Source of the DNA: DATMER01 sp034667225
GTDB taxonomy: Bacteria; Acidobacteriota; Thermoanaerobaculia; Multivoradales; UBA5704
DNA: 64,000 nucleotides
Direction: 5' to 3'
Assembly (NCBI GenBank): GCA_034667225.1
Contig: JAXDKG010000063.1
Coordinates: 1-64,000, forward strand
This document shows, in pieces, positions 17,501 through 25,450 of this stretch (the stretch's first letter is position 1; each line of letters opens with the position of its first letter). The position numbers and the translations under genes were made by a program. A model generated the notes under the pieces. It saw only the letters and a list, made by a program, of their open reading frames with translations, had not been told where the DNA came from and did no database searches.

Positions 17501-17821
17501 CACGGCGCCTGCCGGGTCGACGTCAAGACGGGCGGCTTCAGCAACAACCTCGCCCTGGAGCTGACCGACTTCCAGAACACGCCGACCGGCGAGCTCGTGT
17601 CGATCCTCAGCAACCCCGCGGACAACGGCACTTCCTCCTACGCCACGCTCAACGGGAAGGGCCTGGCCGGCATCAACAGGACGGGCACTACCCAACTCCG
17701 TCTTTACTTCGAGAAGGGGGATGACAACGACTCCACCGGCGATGCCATCCTTTTCATCGCCGGGGAAGACGCGAACGCCTCCCTGCAGCCGCGGCTGGAG
17801 GTGAAGTACATGGTGCCGTAG
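14564..17821 (+). CDS. Secreted subtilisin-like (S8) serine protease, multidomain
   Basis: I prefer the ATG at 14564 (AAGGAG 6 nt upstream) over the ATG at 14558, which touches the ribosome site. About 1085 residues: signal peptide (ends at AFAAG), propeptide-like region, then the S8 domain with LLIFDTG (Asp near 260), HSTHVAGTAAG (His near 292) and CGTSMAAPAVSG (Ser near 513). Downstream are a PPC/P-domain-like beta sandwich (WDDPAGQSFAGVELVNDLDL), a jelly-roll segment (residues 740-880), and a C-terminal domain with KGFVSFDTSGLPDNA resembling the DNRLRE/CBM-type modules of secreted proteins. Likely an extracellular protease. Confidence 0.9.
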   Translation: MRTKKEISRRIGRVVCGLALACLTTLASTAFAAGSPRHEIHLLGRSWTPAAGVPQETDRALAAQAQAAREKGQTRIHALVQLHEIPDESQRNELSRDGIELGAYVPGTAWIAAIPVGRAAAVGRLPGVRSIEPWTASHKLHPRLAAGEFPSWSLDPGQPGWIAVMVLLHGDVDLGRGPALAELAGGSAGAPVEGLHGIPMWIPAASLATLAAEEEVLWIEQGPPPLSETNEGIRTQMKVNAVNSSPYGLDGQGARLLIFDTGTVSASHESFNAGPAGRVTVIDGSGSTPNPHSTHVAGTAAGDGSGSPAGNGRGVAPAAKILSAAYAPYMSIPFYDEYGDLETDYGTARNSYAADLASNSIGFNLAEKFTSEPCWREGDYGLGSALIDQIVHGTNPVVTGPMITVWSAGNERDGAENHGRCGASFRTTSAPACAKNPIHVGAINSDGSSMTRFSSWGPCDDGRLKPTVVAPGCETGRVTGEDFILSATCSSAEVFLPGSSCAEISFYAGYCGTSMAAPAVSGTIALLLQDWREHLTFWFPNIPNARLLPALVKAALIQTSRDLGPDGPDYRYGYGAVDAQALIDFERAAGSGGPGGLGGPGLKVWGTEYIDNGETDSFNLTVPTGIAELKASLAWDDPAGQSFAGVELVNDLDLELVAPNGMVYRPFILDPANPHLAAVAGANHLDNQEQVLVKNPQAGIWKVRVLGTGVPEGPQSYGLAYGATPVLYSSSCGETFTSFESVIDYWTMTGAAARVAAPAPGHGAWSARLGGINDDVSEVKRQIALPAHQKSTLSFDLYMTTDEGADNWGYDEFSVEVRATNGNVLSVLSFHNDGDAEGAWLPERNIDLTPWGGQTVYLVFRVVTTPSYFTAFWVDDVRVTSCPSASPAIVKLATFNSNGAQDGHVIESSQTGNAGGTAVSNNFTSFGASTFLVGDNSSNQQIKGFVSFDTSGLPDNAILVSARLVLYRSYLLGTNPFTTHGACRVDVKTGGFSNNLALELTDFQNTPTGELVSILSNPADNGTSSYATLNGKGLAGINRTGTTQLRLYFEKGDDNDSTGDAILFIAGEDANASLQPRLEVKYMVP

Positions 17822-17871
17822 CGCGGGTGTGCGAGAATCAATCTATTAATACCGATGGACGAGGAGCTCGC

Positions 17872-20577
17872 GTGAGCCTCACCTGGGAAGAGCGCTTCGA
17901 CGAGCTCGCCGAGGCCGATGCCGGCGAACGGGACCGCCGCCTGGCGGCTCTGGACGGGGAAGACCCCGGCCTGGCCCGCCTGCTGCGGGAGCTGCTCGCC
18001 GCGGATGCCGGCGGCGGCGAGCTCCTTTCCATTCCTCTGGCTGACCGGGCGCCCGGCTTCCTCGCCGCGGCGCTCGCCGGGCACCGCGCCTCGCCGGCCG
18101 GCCGCGACCGTTCCGGCGAGCGTATCGGGCCCTATCGTCTGCTCTCCCTCCTCGGCCGCGGCGGCATGGCCGAAGTCTGGCTCGCCGAGCGCTCCGATGG
18201 CGAGATCGAATACCGGGCGGCCCTCAAGCTGATACGGCCGGAGCTCGGAACCGAGGCCATCCTCGCCCGCTTTCTGCGCGAACGGCGGATCCTGGCCCGC
18301 CTGGAGCATCCGGCGATCGCCCGCCTCCTCGACGGCGGGCGCAGCGAGTCCGGAGAGCCCTACTTCGTCCTCGAGCTGGTGGACGGCACGCCGATCACGG
18401 ATTGGTGCGCGGCGCGCGGCGCCAGCCTGGAAGAGCGCCTGCGCCTGGTGATCGAAGTCTGCGAGGCCGTCGACTACGCGCACCGCAACCTGATCGTCCA
18501 TCGCGACCTCAAACCGGCCAACATCCTGGTGGACCAGGCCGGGAGGCCCAAGCTCCTCGACTTCGGGATCGCCAAGCTCATCGCTCCGGAGCCCACCGGG
18601 GAACGGGCAGTAGAAGACGCCACCCGGCTGTTCACCCCTTCCTACGCCGCGCCGGAGCAGATCCTCGGCCAGCCCGTGACCACGGCGACGGACATCTATG
18701 CCCTCGGCGTCCTGCTTTTCGAGCTGTTGACCGGAGAAAAACCCCACCTGCGCGCCGCAGCGCTCCTGCCTGATCTGGCGCGCGAGATCGGCGGCGAGAT
18801 CCTCGAACGGCCTTCCGAACGGCTGCGGCGCTCCGCCCCGTCCGAGGCCAGGCGGCTGGCCGGAGACCTCGACACCATCGTCGCCAAGGCCCTGCACCGC
18901 GAGCCCGAGCGCCGCTACGCCTCGGCCTCCGCGCTGGCGGACGACCTCCGGCGCCACCTGTCCGGCCATCCCGTCGCGGCGCGCCCGGACAGCTTCGCCT
19001 ATCGCGGCGGCCGTTTCATGCGCCGGCATCGCTGGGCGGCGGCGGCCGCTCTGCTCGTCGTCGCATCGCTGGTCACCGGGATGGCAACGGCGCTCTGGCA
19101 GGCGCGGATCGCGCGCGCCGAAGCCCGCCGGGCCGACCGGGTGCGGGGCTTCCTCGTCGAGATCTTCCGTGAAGCCGACCCGAGCCGCACGCAGGGAGCG
19201 ACGATCACCGCGCGGGAGATCCTGGAGACCGGCGCCGCGCGGGTCGAGCGCGAGCTTGCCGGCGAGCCCGCGGTATCGGCCGAGCTCCTCGACGCCATCT
19301 CCCAGGTCCAGTTCAGCCTCGGCCTCTTCGAAGCCGCGGAAAAGCGCGCCGCGGCATCCCTCGCTTTGCGCAGCAAGCTCTACGGTCCGGACGCCCTGGA
19401 GACGGCGGCGAGCCGCATAACCCTGGCGAGGGCGATCTTCGAGCGCGGCGATCCCGCGGCCGCGCGGCGCGAGATGGAGGCCGGACGCCCGGCGATCGCG
19501 GGTGCGGAAGAGAGCGAGCAGGCCGACCGCTGGAACGAAGCGTATTCGACCCTCCTCGCGGCGGAAGGCAAGACCAACGCCGCCATTGCCGTAACGCGAC
19601 GGCGGCTGGAGATGGCCGAAGCCGGGGAAGGACCGGAGAGCCTGCGGGCGGCGCGCTGGCGAATGATTCTCATGGGGCAGCTCGGCGACAGCTCCCGCAT
19701 CCCCGCCGCAACGGCCCTGGCGCGCCCGGCCCTCGACGCGCTCGAACGGACGCCCGGCGCGAGCCCGGTGGAGATCGCGGAGGCCAGGGTCGAGGTCGCC
19801 GAGGTGCTGGGCCTCGCGGGCCGCAAGGAGGAAAGCGTCCGTCTCCTGGCCTCGGGCGTTGCTCTGGCAAGCCAGACTCTGGGGCCGCGCCATCCCGTGG
19901 TGGCCTTCGACGAGATCAAATACGGCTACGGCCTGCTCGATCTCCGGCGTTACGACGAGGCCGAGCGCGTGCTGCGCGACTCCATCTCCATCCTCGCGCC
20001 CCTGAAGCACTACGAGGCCGCCGCGGCCCTCCGCTACCTGGGAATCATCGATATGGAACGCGGGCGGTTCGTCGAGGCGGAGCACCGCTTCGCCGCCGCG
20101 GAAGAGGTGTTCCGGTCTCACTTCGGCCCCGATCACCCGTATCCGATCGCAGCGCGAGTGAGCCGCGGCGAGGCGCTGCTGCGCCAGGGGCGGCTCGCCG
20201 CGGCCGAAGACCTGCTGCGCGAGCTGCTCCCTCGACTCGAGGCCGGCGAAGGGCCGTGGCAGAGATTGCTGCGCAGCCTGCTGCGCCATCTCGGCGAAGT
20301 GCGTCGCCTGCGGGGTGATGCGGCCGAGGCGCTCGCCCTCCACCGGCGTGCCCGCGAGGTCACCCTCTCGATCTACGGTACCGCCGAGCACTCCGCGGTT
20401 GCGGTCATCGACTACCAGATCGTCCTCGACCACCTGGCGCGGCCGACGCCCCAGGGGCTTGCAGAAGCCCGAATCCTGGCCGATGGCGGGATCGCCACTC
20501 TGCGCAAGCTCGATCCCGGGAGCCCGCGCCTCGGCGAGCTCCTCGCCGCCCGCGAGCGGCTCGTCTATAGCCAGTAA
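17872..20577 (+). CDS. Membrane Ser/Thr protein kinase with C-terminal TPR-like region
   Basis: The GTG at 17872 (GAGGAG upstream, protein SLTWEERFDELAEAD) gives 901 residues. The kinase domain (about 85-345) has GRGGMAEVWLA, ALKLIRPE, HRDLKPANIL and LLDFGIAK, so it is catalytically complete. A transmembrane helix lies at about 385-410, then an Ala/Glu/Arg-rich helical region with TPR-like pairs (RYDEAERVLRDSISIL, FVEAEHRFAAAEEVF). It lies 50 nt after the subtilase gene, in the same operon as the ECF sigma factor. Its 3' end overlaps the convergent glpD by 13 nt. Confidence 0.9.
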   Translation: MSLTWEERFDELAEADAGERDRRLAALDGEDPGLARLLRELLAADAGGGELLSIPLADRAPGFLAAALAGHRASPAGRDRSGERIGPYRLLSLLGRGGMAEVWLAERSDGEIEYRAALKLIRPELGTEAILARFLRERRILARLEHPAIARLLDGGRSESGEPYFVLELVDGTPITDWCAARGASLEERLRLVIEVCEAVDYAHRNLIVHRDLKPANILVDQAGRPKLLDFGIAKLIAPEPTGERAVEDATRLFTPSYAAPEQILGQPVTTATDIYALGVLLFELLTGEKPHLRAAALLPDLAREIGGEILERPSERLRRSAPSEARRLAGDLDTIVAKALHREPERRYASASALADDLRRHLSGHPVAARPDSFAYRGGRFMRRHRWAAAAALLVVASLVTGMATALWQARIARAEARRADRVRGFLVEIFREADPSRTQGATITAREILETGAARVERELAGEPAVSAELLDAISQVQFSLGLFEAAEKRAAASLALRSKLYGPDALETAASRITLARAIFERGDPAAARREMEAGRPAIAGAEESEQADRWNEAYSTLLAAEGKTNAAIAVTRRRLEMAEAGEGPESLRAARWRMILMGQLGDSSRIPAATALARPALDALERTPGASPVEIAEARVEVAEVLGLAGRKEESVRLLASGVALASQTLGPRHPVVAFDEIKYGYGLLDLRRYDEAERVLRDSISILAPLKHYEAAAALRYLGIIDMERGRFVEAEHRFAAAEEVFRSHFGPDHPYPIAARVSRGEALLRQGRLAAAEDLLRELLPRLEAGEGPWQRLLRSLLRHLGEVRRLRGDAAEALALHRRAREVTLSIYGTAEHSAVAVIDYQIVLDHLARPTPQGLAEARILADGGIATLRKLDPGSPRLGELLAARERLVYSQ

Positions 20578-22115
20578 GCTCGCGCCAGAGCCCGATACTC
20601 TTCAATCTGCCGACGCTCCCACTCCGCATCCCTCCCGAGCTCGGCGGCCATCAGCCGCGCCACGATCGGCGCGGCTTCGGCGCTCGCCCGGGCATCTAGG
20701 AGCAAGGCGCGGGTGCGGCGGGCAAGGACGTCCTCGACGGTGCGGGCCATCTCGTGGCGGGCGGCCCAGACCACTTCGCAGAGACGGTAGGGGAGGCGCG
20801 GGTGGAGCGGCTCCCGCCACTCGGGCCGCTCTTCGGCGAGGCGCGAGAGGGCAGCCGCGTCCGAGCCGTAGACTGCCCAATCCGCCGTGGGCTCCACCTC
20901 GGCGGACCAGCCGTGGAGACGCAACTCCGCAGTGCCGGAGGGGAACTCCGGCAATCCCGCGAGGAGGGCGGCCTGGGTCACCGTGTCCTCTCCCATACGG
21001 CGGTAGGTCGTCCATTTACCGCCGGTGATCGTCACCAATCCCGAAGGGGAGATGAGGAGCGTATGGTCCCGCGAAAGGGCAGCGGTCTTCAGCCCCTCGC
21101 CGCCGCGCACCAGGGGACGGAGCCCCGCGAAGCAGGAGAGCACGTCCGAGGGCGCCGGGTCGCGGGTCAGATAGCGGGCGATGTGGGTGAGGAGAAATTC
21201 GATCTCTTCCGGCAGGGCGCGCGGCTCCAGAGAGCGCTCGGAGAGCGGCGTGTCCGTCGTCCCCACGATCACCCGGCCATGCCAGGGGACCGCGAAGAGG
21301 ACGCGGCCGTCGTCCGTGTGCGGGACCAGAATGGCGCTGTCCCCGGGCTGGAACGAGCGGTCGAGCACCAGGTGAATCCCCTGGCTCATCGCGAGGACCG
21401 GCTCGCTTGCCGGCTCGTCCATGCGTCTTAGATCATCCGCGAAGATCCCGGTCGCATTGATTACCACCCGGGCGTGGATCTTACGCTCGGTCCCGGTCTC
21501 CGCGTCCCGCACCACGGCGCCGCGCACCAGCCCGTTCTCCTTGAGGAGGGAGACCACGGGCATGTAGTTCAGGGCGACTCCACCGAGGCCGAGGAGCGTG
21601 CGCAGGAGGGTGATGGCGAGCCGGGCGTCGTCGAACTGGCCGTCGTGATACATGACGCCGCCGCGCAGGCCCTCGGGCTCCAGGGTGGGGATGATCTCCA
21701 ACGTCTGCTCGCGGGAAAGGAAGCGGGAAGGCCCCAGTCCCATGCGGCCGGCGAGCACGTCGTAGAGCTTGAGCCCCACGCCGTAGAACGGACCCTCCCA
21801 CCAGTCATAGGTGGGGACAACGAAAGAAAGGTTATGTACCAGGTGCGGAGCGTTCCGCAGCAGGAGCCCGCGCTCGTGCAGCGCTTCCAGCACCAGAGAG
21901 AGGTTGCCCTGCTGGAGATAACGCACGCCGCCATGGATCAGCTTCGTGCTGCGGCTCGAGGTCCCTTTGGCGAAGTCGTGCTGCTCGACGAGGAGCGTCC
22001 GGTATCCCCGGGATGCCGCTTCGACCGCCGTGCCCAGCCCGGTCGCGCCGCCGCCAATCACCAGGAAATCCCAGGGCTCCGGGTCGTCCAGGCGGGCGAG
22101 GAGCGCCCCTCTCAT
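20565..22115 (-). CDS. glpD: Aerobic glycerol-3-phosphate dehydrogenase
   Basis: The ATG at 22115 overlaps the glpK stop by 4 nt and gives 516 residues. The FAD-binding motif DFLVIGGGATGLGTAVEAAS is near the N-terminus. It is followed by the GlpD-typical TSSRSTKLIHGGVRYLQQG. The C-terminal DAO_C domain contains ITGGKWTTYRRMGEDTV. It oxidises glycerol-3-phosphate to dihydroxyacetone phosphate at the membrane and passes electrons to quinone. Coupled with the glycerol kinase upstream, it forms a glycerol utilisation operon. Confidence 0.95.
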   Translation of the reverse strand: MRGALLARLDDPEPWDFLVIGGGATGLGTAVEAASRGYRTLLVEQHDFAKGTSSRSTKLIHGGVRYLQQGNLSLVLEALHERGLLLRNAPHLVHNLSFVVPTYDWWEGPFYGVGLKLYDVLAGRMGLGPSRFLSREQTLEIIPTLEPEGLRGGVMYHDGQFDDARLAITLLRTLLGLGGVALNYMPVVSLLKENGLVRGAVVRDAETGTERKIHARVVINATGIFADDLRRMDEPASEPVLAMSQGIHLVLDRSFQPGDSAILVPHTDDGRVLFAVPWHGRVIVGTTDTPLSERSLEPRALPEEIEFLLTHIARYLTRDPAPSDVLSCFAGLRPLVRGGEGLKTAALSRDHTLLISPSGLVTITGGKWTTYRRMGEDTVTQAALLAGLPEFPSGTAELRLHGWSAEVEPTADWAVYGSDAAALSRLAEERPEWREPLHPRLPYRLCEVVWAARHEMARTVEDVLARRTRALLLDARASAEAAPIVARLMAAELGRDAEWERRQIEEYRALARAYWL

Positions 22116-23596
22116 GCCCAGCCCTTTGCCCGCTCCACCGCCTTCGTCCACAGAGCCCGCATCTCCGCGGTTTTCTCTACATCCTTCGTGGGTTCGAAAA
22201 CCTTTTCCATCTGCCAGTGGCTGCCCACGTCCTCAGGGCTCTTCCAGACTCCGACGGCCAGACCGGCGAGGTAGGCGGCTCCGAGAGCGGTGGTCTCGCG
22301 CACGGTGGGACGGGCGACGGGCACGCCTCCGAGGTCGGCCTGCATCTGCATCAGGAGGTCGTTGTCCGCGGCGCCGCCATCGACCCTCAGCTCCGAGACC
22401 GCGACTCCCGCATCGCCCTCCATGGCGGCGAGGACGTCGGCCACCTGGTGGGCGATGCCTTCGAGTGTGGCGCGGGCGAGATGGGCAGCCGTCGTGCCGC
22501 GGGTGATCCCCACGAGCGCGCCGCGGGCGTAAGGGTCCCAGTGCGGCGCGCCGAGACCGGTGAAGGCCGGGACGAGCACGATCCCGCCCGAGTCCGGAAC
22601 GCTCGCCGCCAGCCCTTCGATCTCCCCCGACGTGCGGACGATCCCGAGCCCGTCGCGCAGCCACTGCACGGCGGCGCCGCCGACGAACACGCTGCCCTCC
22701 AGGCAGTAATCGGTCTGGCCGCGGAGCCGCCACGCGGGCGAGGTCAGGAGCTCGTGCTGCGAGTGGATCGGGCTGCGCCCCGTGTTCATGAGGAGGAAGC
22801 AGCCGGTGCCGTAGGTGCACTTCGCCATGCCGGTGCGCAGGCAGGCCTGTCCGAACAGCGCGGCCTGCTGGTCGCCGGCCACTCCGGCGATCGGCACGGA
22901 TCCGCCAAGGAGGTCCGGCACCGTCTCGGCGTAGACCTCGCTCGAAGAGCGGACCTCGGGAAGGATCGACCGCGGCACGCCAAGAGCGGCGAGCAGATCG
23001 TCGTCCCAGGTCTCTTCGTGGATGTTGAAGAGGAGCGTTCGGGACGCGTTGGTGACGTCGGTCGCATGGAGCACGCCGCCGGTGAGGTTCCAGATCAGCC
23101 AGGAGTCGATGGTGCCGAAGGCGAGCCTTCCGGCGTCGGCAACCGCGCGCACCTCGGGGACGTTCCTGAGAAGCCAGGCGATCTTGGTGCCGGAGAAGTA
23201 GGGGTCGAGGACGAGCCCGGTCTTCTTCCGGAAGGAGGGGAGATGGCCATCGTGCCGGAGGCGCTCGCAATCATCGGCGGTGCGGCGGTCCTGCCAAACC
23301 ACGGCATTGTGCACGGGCTGCCCGGTCGTCCGGTCCCAGAGCACCACGGTCTCGCGCTGATTGGTAATGCCGAGCGCGGCGATGTCCTGAGCGGTGAGCC
23401 CGGCTTCGGCGAGCGCCTCGCGGGCCACGGCGAGCTGCGACTCCCAGATCTCTAAAGGATCGTGCTCCACCCACCCGGAGCGGGGGAAGATCTGGCGGAA
23501 TTCCCTCTGAGCCACGGCCCGGATCGAGCCGTGCTCGTCAAAGAGGATGGCGCGCGAGCTGGTGGTCCCCTGGTCGAGCGCGAGGATATGGGCCAA
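22112..23596 (-). CDS. glpK: Glycerol kinase
   Basis: 494 residues, the normal GlpK length. It starts AHILALDQGTTSSRAILFDE (FGGY kinase phosphate-1 loop). It contains the glycerol-site region SGWVEHDPLEIW and ALGITNQRETVVLWDRTTG, and the adenosine motif RVDGGAADNDLLMQMQADLG. It phosphorylates glycerol with ATP and is translationally coupled to glpD through an ATGA overlap. No glycerol facilitator gene is adjacent. Confidence 0.96.
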   Translation of the reverse strand: MAHILALDQGTTSSRAILFDEHGSIRAVAQREFRQIFPRSGWVEHDPLEIWESQLAVAREALAEAGLTAQDIAALGITNQRETVVLWDRTTGQPVHNAVVWQDRRTADDCERLRHDGHLPSFRKKTGLVLDPYFSGTKIAWLLRNVPEVRAVADAGRLAFGTIDSWLIWNLTGGVLHATDVTNASRTLLFNIHEETWDDDLLAALGVPRSILPEVRSSSEVYAETVPDLLGGSVPIAGVAGDQQAALFGQACLRTGMAKCTYGTGCFLLMNTGRSPIHSQHELLTSPAWRLRGQTDYCLEGSVFVGGAAVQWLRDGLGIVRTSGEIEGLAASVPDSGGIVLVPAFTGLGAPHWDPYARGALVGITRGTTAAHLARATLEGIAHQVADVLAAMEGDAGVAVSELRVDGGAADNDLLMQMQADLGGVPVARPTVRETTALGAAYLAGLAVGVWKSPEDVGSHWQMEKVFEPTKDVEKTAEMRALWTKAVERAKGWA

Positions 23597-23632
23597 GGCG
23601 AGTTCCTCCCGCGCGCCACTCTACAACGCAGC

Positions 23633-23932
23633 TCAGCAGCAGGTGATGCCGCCGGAGCAGATACCGCCAGGGCCGCAGTCCGCGTCCTTCTTGCAGGGGA
23701 ATCCGCAACTGCAGCGGCAGGTGCGGCCTAGGAACAGGGGCTCCGGAACCGGGTTCGTGGCCAGGGTGGCCGAACAGAGTCCGGCCTGCGTCGCGGCCGG
23801 GGGTAGCTCGAAGCTCAGCCCGCAGCCGTGGGCGGGGGCCGGAGCAACCGCCGGAGCTTCCTCCGCATGGACCGGAATGCTCAGGCCGGACAACAGAACG
23901 AAGACGAGCATGAGGATCGCTTTCCTGGACAT
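23633..23932 (-). CDS. Small secreted Cys-rich protein
   Basis: The ATG at 23932 has AGGAGGT 6 nt upstream; the product has 99 residues. Residues 1-23 form a signal peptide (ILMLVFVLLSGLSIPVHA). The C-terminal 35 residues hold eight Cys in CRCSCGFPCKKDADC, GPGGICSGG and a terminal CC. The pattern suggests a disulfide-knotted secreted peptide. It is not obviously linked to glpK or the methyltransferase. I do not recognise a named family. It resembles metal-binding or toxin-like knottins, but that is only shape similarity. Confidence 0.75.
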   Translation of the reverse strand: MSRKAILMLVFVLLSGLSIPVHAEEAPAVAPAPAHGCGLSFELPPAATQAGLCSATLATNPVPEPLFLGRTCRCSCGFPCKKDADCGPGGICSGGITCC

Positions 23933-24028
23933 CGTGCACCTCCTGGGTTGAATGGAAGATATGCCTTCCATCAAGAAAGGGTGCCTGGGCCGGCCGGAAG
24001 CGGGCAGGCACGGTGTAAGCTTCCGCGG

Positions 24029-24805
24029 GTGAACACCACGAATTCGACCAATGTCTCCGGGCTTCCGGACTCCGGACCCCTGCCTCCCCACCCACTGCTG
24101 ACCCGGTACTACTCGGACGAGGCGCAGCGCCGGAAGCGGGTCGGCTCGTGGTTCGACAAGGCCGCCGCCGACTATGACTGGATCAACCAGGCCTTGAGCT
24201 TCGGCTCCGGCGCCCGGTACCGCAAGCAGGCCCTTGTGCGGGCCGGGCTCGCCGCGGGGATGTCCTCCCTCGACGCCGGCTCGGGCACCGGTGTTGTCGC
24301 GGCCCAGGCGCAGGGCATCGTCGGTCCCGGCGGCAGAGTCACCGCGCTCGATCCGAGCCTCGGGATGCTGGGCCAGGCGGCGCGGCGGGGCGTGCGCGTC
24401 CGGGTGCGCAGCGTGGCCGAGGCCCTCCCCTTTGCGAGCAGCCGGTTCGATTTTCTTTCCATGGGATATGCGCTGCGGCACGTGCCCGACCTCCACGCCA
24501 CGTTCCGGGAGTATCGCCGGGTGCTCAAGCCGGGCGGCCGTCTCCTGATCCTGGAGGTCACGCCTCCGAGCTCGCGGCTGGCGTTCCGGCTGCTCAAGAT
24601 CTATCTCCGCACCCTGGTTCCACTCATGGCCGGCTTCGGCCGCGGGGGAAAGGCCTCCCGGGAGCTGATGGAGTATTACTGGGACACGATTGAGATGTGC
24701 GTGCCGCCGCAGGTCATCGTGGACGGCCTCGAAGCTGCCGGCTTCTCCCGAGTGGAACGATATGTCGCCAACGGGATCTTTTCGGAGTACACGGCGGTCG
24801 GCTGA
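24029..24805 (+). CDS. UbiE/MenG-like SAM-dependent methyltransferase
   Basis: The GTG at 24029 is taken as the start; 258 residues. It shows FDKAAADYDWINQALSFGSG, the typical UbiE N-terminal motif. SAM motif I follows (SLDAGSGTGVVAAQAQG), then FDFLSMGYALRHVPD and RVLKPGGRLLILEVTPP. UbiE/MenG methylates demethylmenaquinone or the ubiquinone precursor. The C-terminus (MCVPPQVIVDGLEAAGFSRV) also fits related quinone or lipid methyltransferases. It stands alone, so the substrate is uncertain. Confidence 0.8.
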   Translation: MNTTNSTNVSGLPDSGPLPPHPLLTRYYSDEAQRRKRVGSWFDKAAADYDWINQALSFGSGARYRKQALVRAGLAAGMSSLDAGSGTGVVAAQAQGIVGPGGRVTALDPSLGMLGQAARRGVRVRVRSVAEALPFASSRFDFLSMGYALRHVPDLHATFREYRRVLKPGGRLLILEVTPPSSRLAFRLLKIYLRTLVPLMAGFGRGGKASRELMEYYWDTIEMCVPPQVIVDGLEAAGFSRVERYVANGIFSEYTAVG

Positions 24806-24818
24806 CCGGTTACCCTCT

Positions 24819-25187
24819 TCAGGCTAGTGGAAGGGAACGGATTCGGATTCGGGTTGTCTCGAAGATAACGATAGCGCCCCCGAGAAGATCTTCCTCAAGG
24901 ACCGGCAGGTTGGCCAGCAGCAAAGCGATCTGCTCCTCAGGCCGCCGTTCCGTGCCGCCGCGAAAGAGGATCACGGATGGCTTGCTCGCCCGGCGGACCG
25001 CCAGGAGCGTGCCGAAGTCGGTGTCGGCCGAGACGACGATGCGATCTTCCTCTTGCGCCCGGTCGAAGATGACAGGATCCTCGGCGGCCTGGAGGCCGTA
25101 ATCGCGCACGTGGACGGCGTCGAAGCCGCTCCTGCGAAGATCGTCGGCCACCAGGGGTGACAGCGCGTTATCAATGAGGAATCTCAC
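24819..25187 (-). CDS. DUF5615 PIN-like toxin
   Basis: 122 residues, starting MRFLIDNALSPLVADDLRRS. It also has AVHVRDYGLQAAEDPVIFDRA, DRIVVSADTDFGTLLA and SVILFRGG. The conserved Asp positions (LIDN, D in VRD, SADTDFG) are those of the DUF5615 PIN-like nuclease family found with DUF433 antitoxins. It overlaps the DUF433 gene by 4 nt, a classic type II toxin-antitoxin layout with the antitoxin first. RNase activity is inferred from the family. Confidence 0.85.
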   Translation of the reverse strand: MRFLIDNALSPLVADDLRRSGFDAVHVRDYGLQAAEDPVIFDRAQEEDRIVVSADTDFGTLLAVRRASKPSVILFRGGTERRPEEQIALLLANLPVLEEDLLGGAIVIFETTRIRIRSLPLA

Positions 25188-25414
25188 GAAGCCCGGACGA
25201 GAGGGATCTCGCGCTCACGCACTGCCTCGGAGGCGAACAGGAGCGCTTCTCGAATGTCGTCGGACTCGAGGTCCGGGTAGGCGTGGAGGATCTCTTCTTC
25301 GGTCATCCGGTCAGCCACCATGGCCACCACAGTGGCGACAGGAATCCGGAGCCCCCGCAGGCAGGGGACGCCCCCCATCTGGCTCGGAGAAACGGTGATT
25401 CGGGTGAGATTCAT
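25184..25414 (-). CDS. DUF433 antitoxin
   Basis: The ATG at 25414 follows GGGAGGT and gives 76 residues. TRITVSPSQMGGVPCLRGLR followed by IPVATVVAMVADRMTEEEIL is the DUF433 signature, a winged-helix DNA-binding protein that pairs with DUF5615 toxins. It probably autoregulates the pair. The C-terminus (ALLFASEAVREREIP) would neutralise the toxin. Confidence 0.87.
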   Translation of the reverse strand: MNLTRITVSPSQMGGVPCLRGLRIPVATVVAMVADRMTEEEILHAYPDLESDDIREALLFASEAVREREIPLVRAS

Positions 25415-25450
25415 CGGTCGTACCTCCCAGGTCACCCTGGATTCTACCCC

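Noticed and set aside
23633..23932. Secreted Cys-rich peptide as a fourth lanthipeptide-type precursor
   Set aside because: It has a Sec signal peptide and no MAFR or LLQAQLR block, and it is 10 kb from the modifying enzymes.
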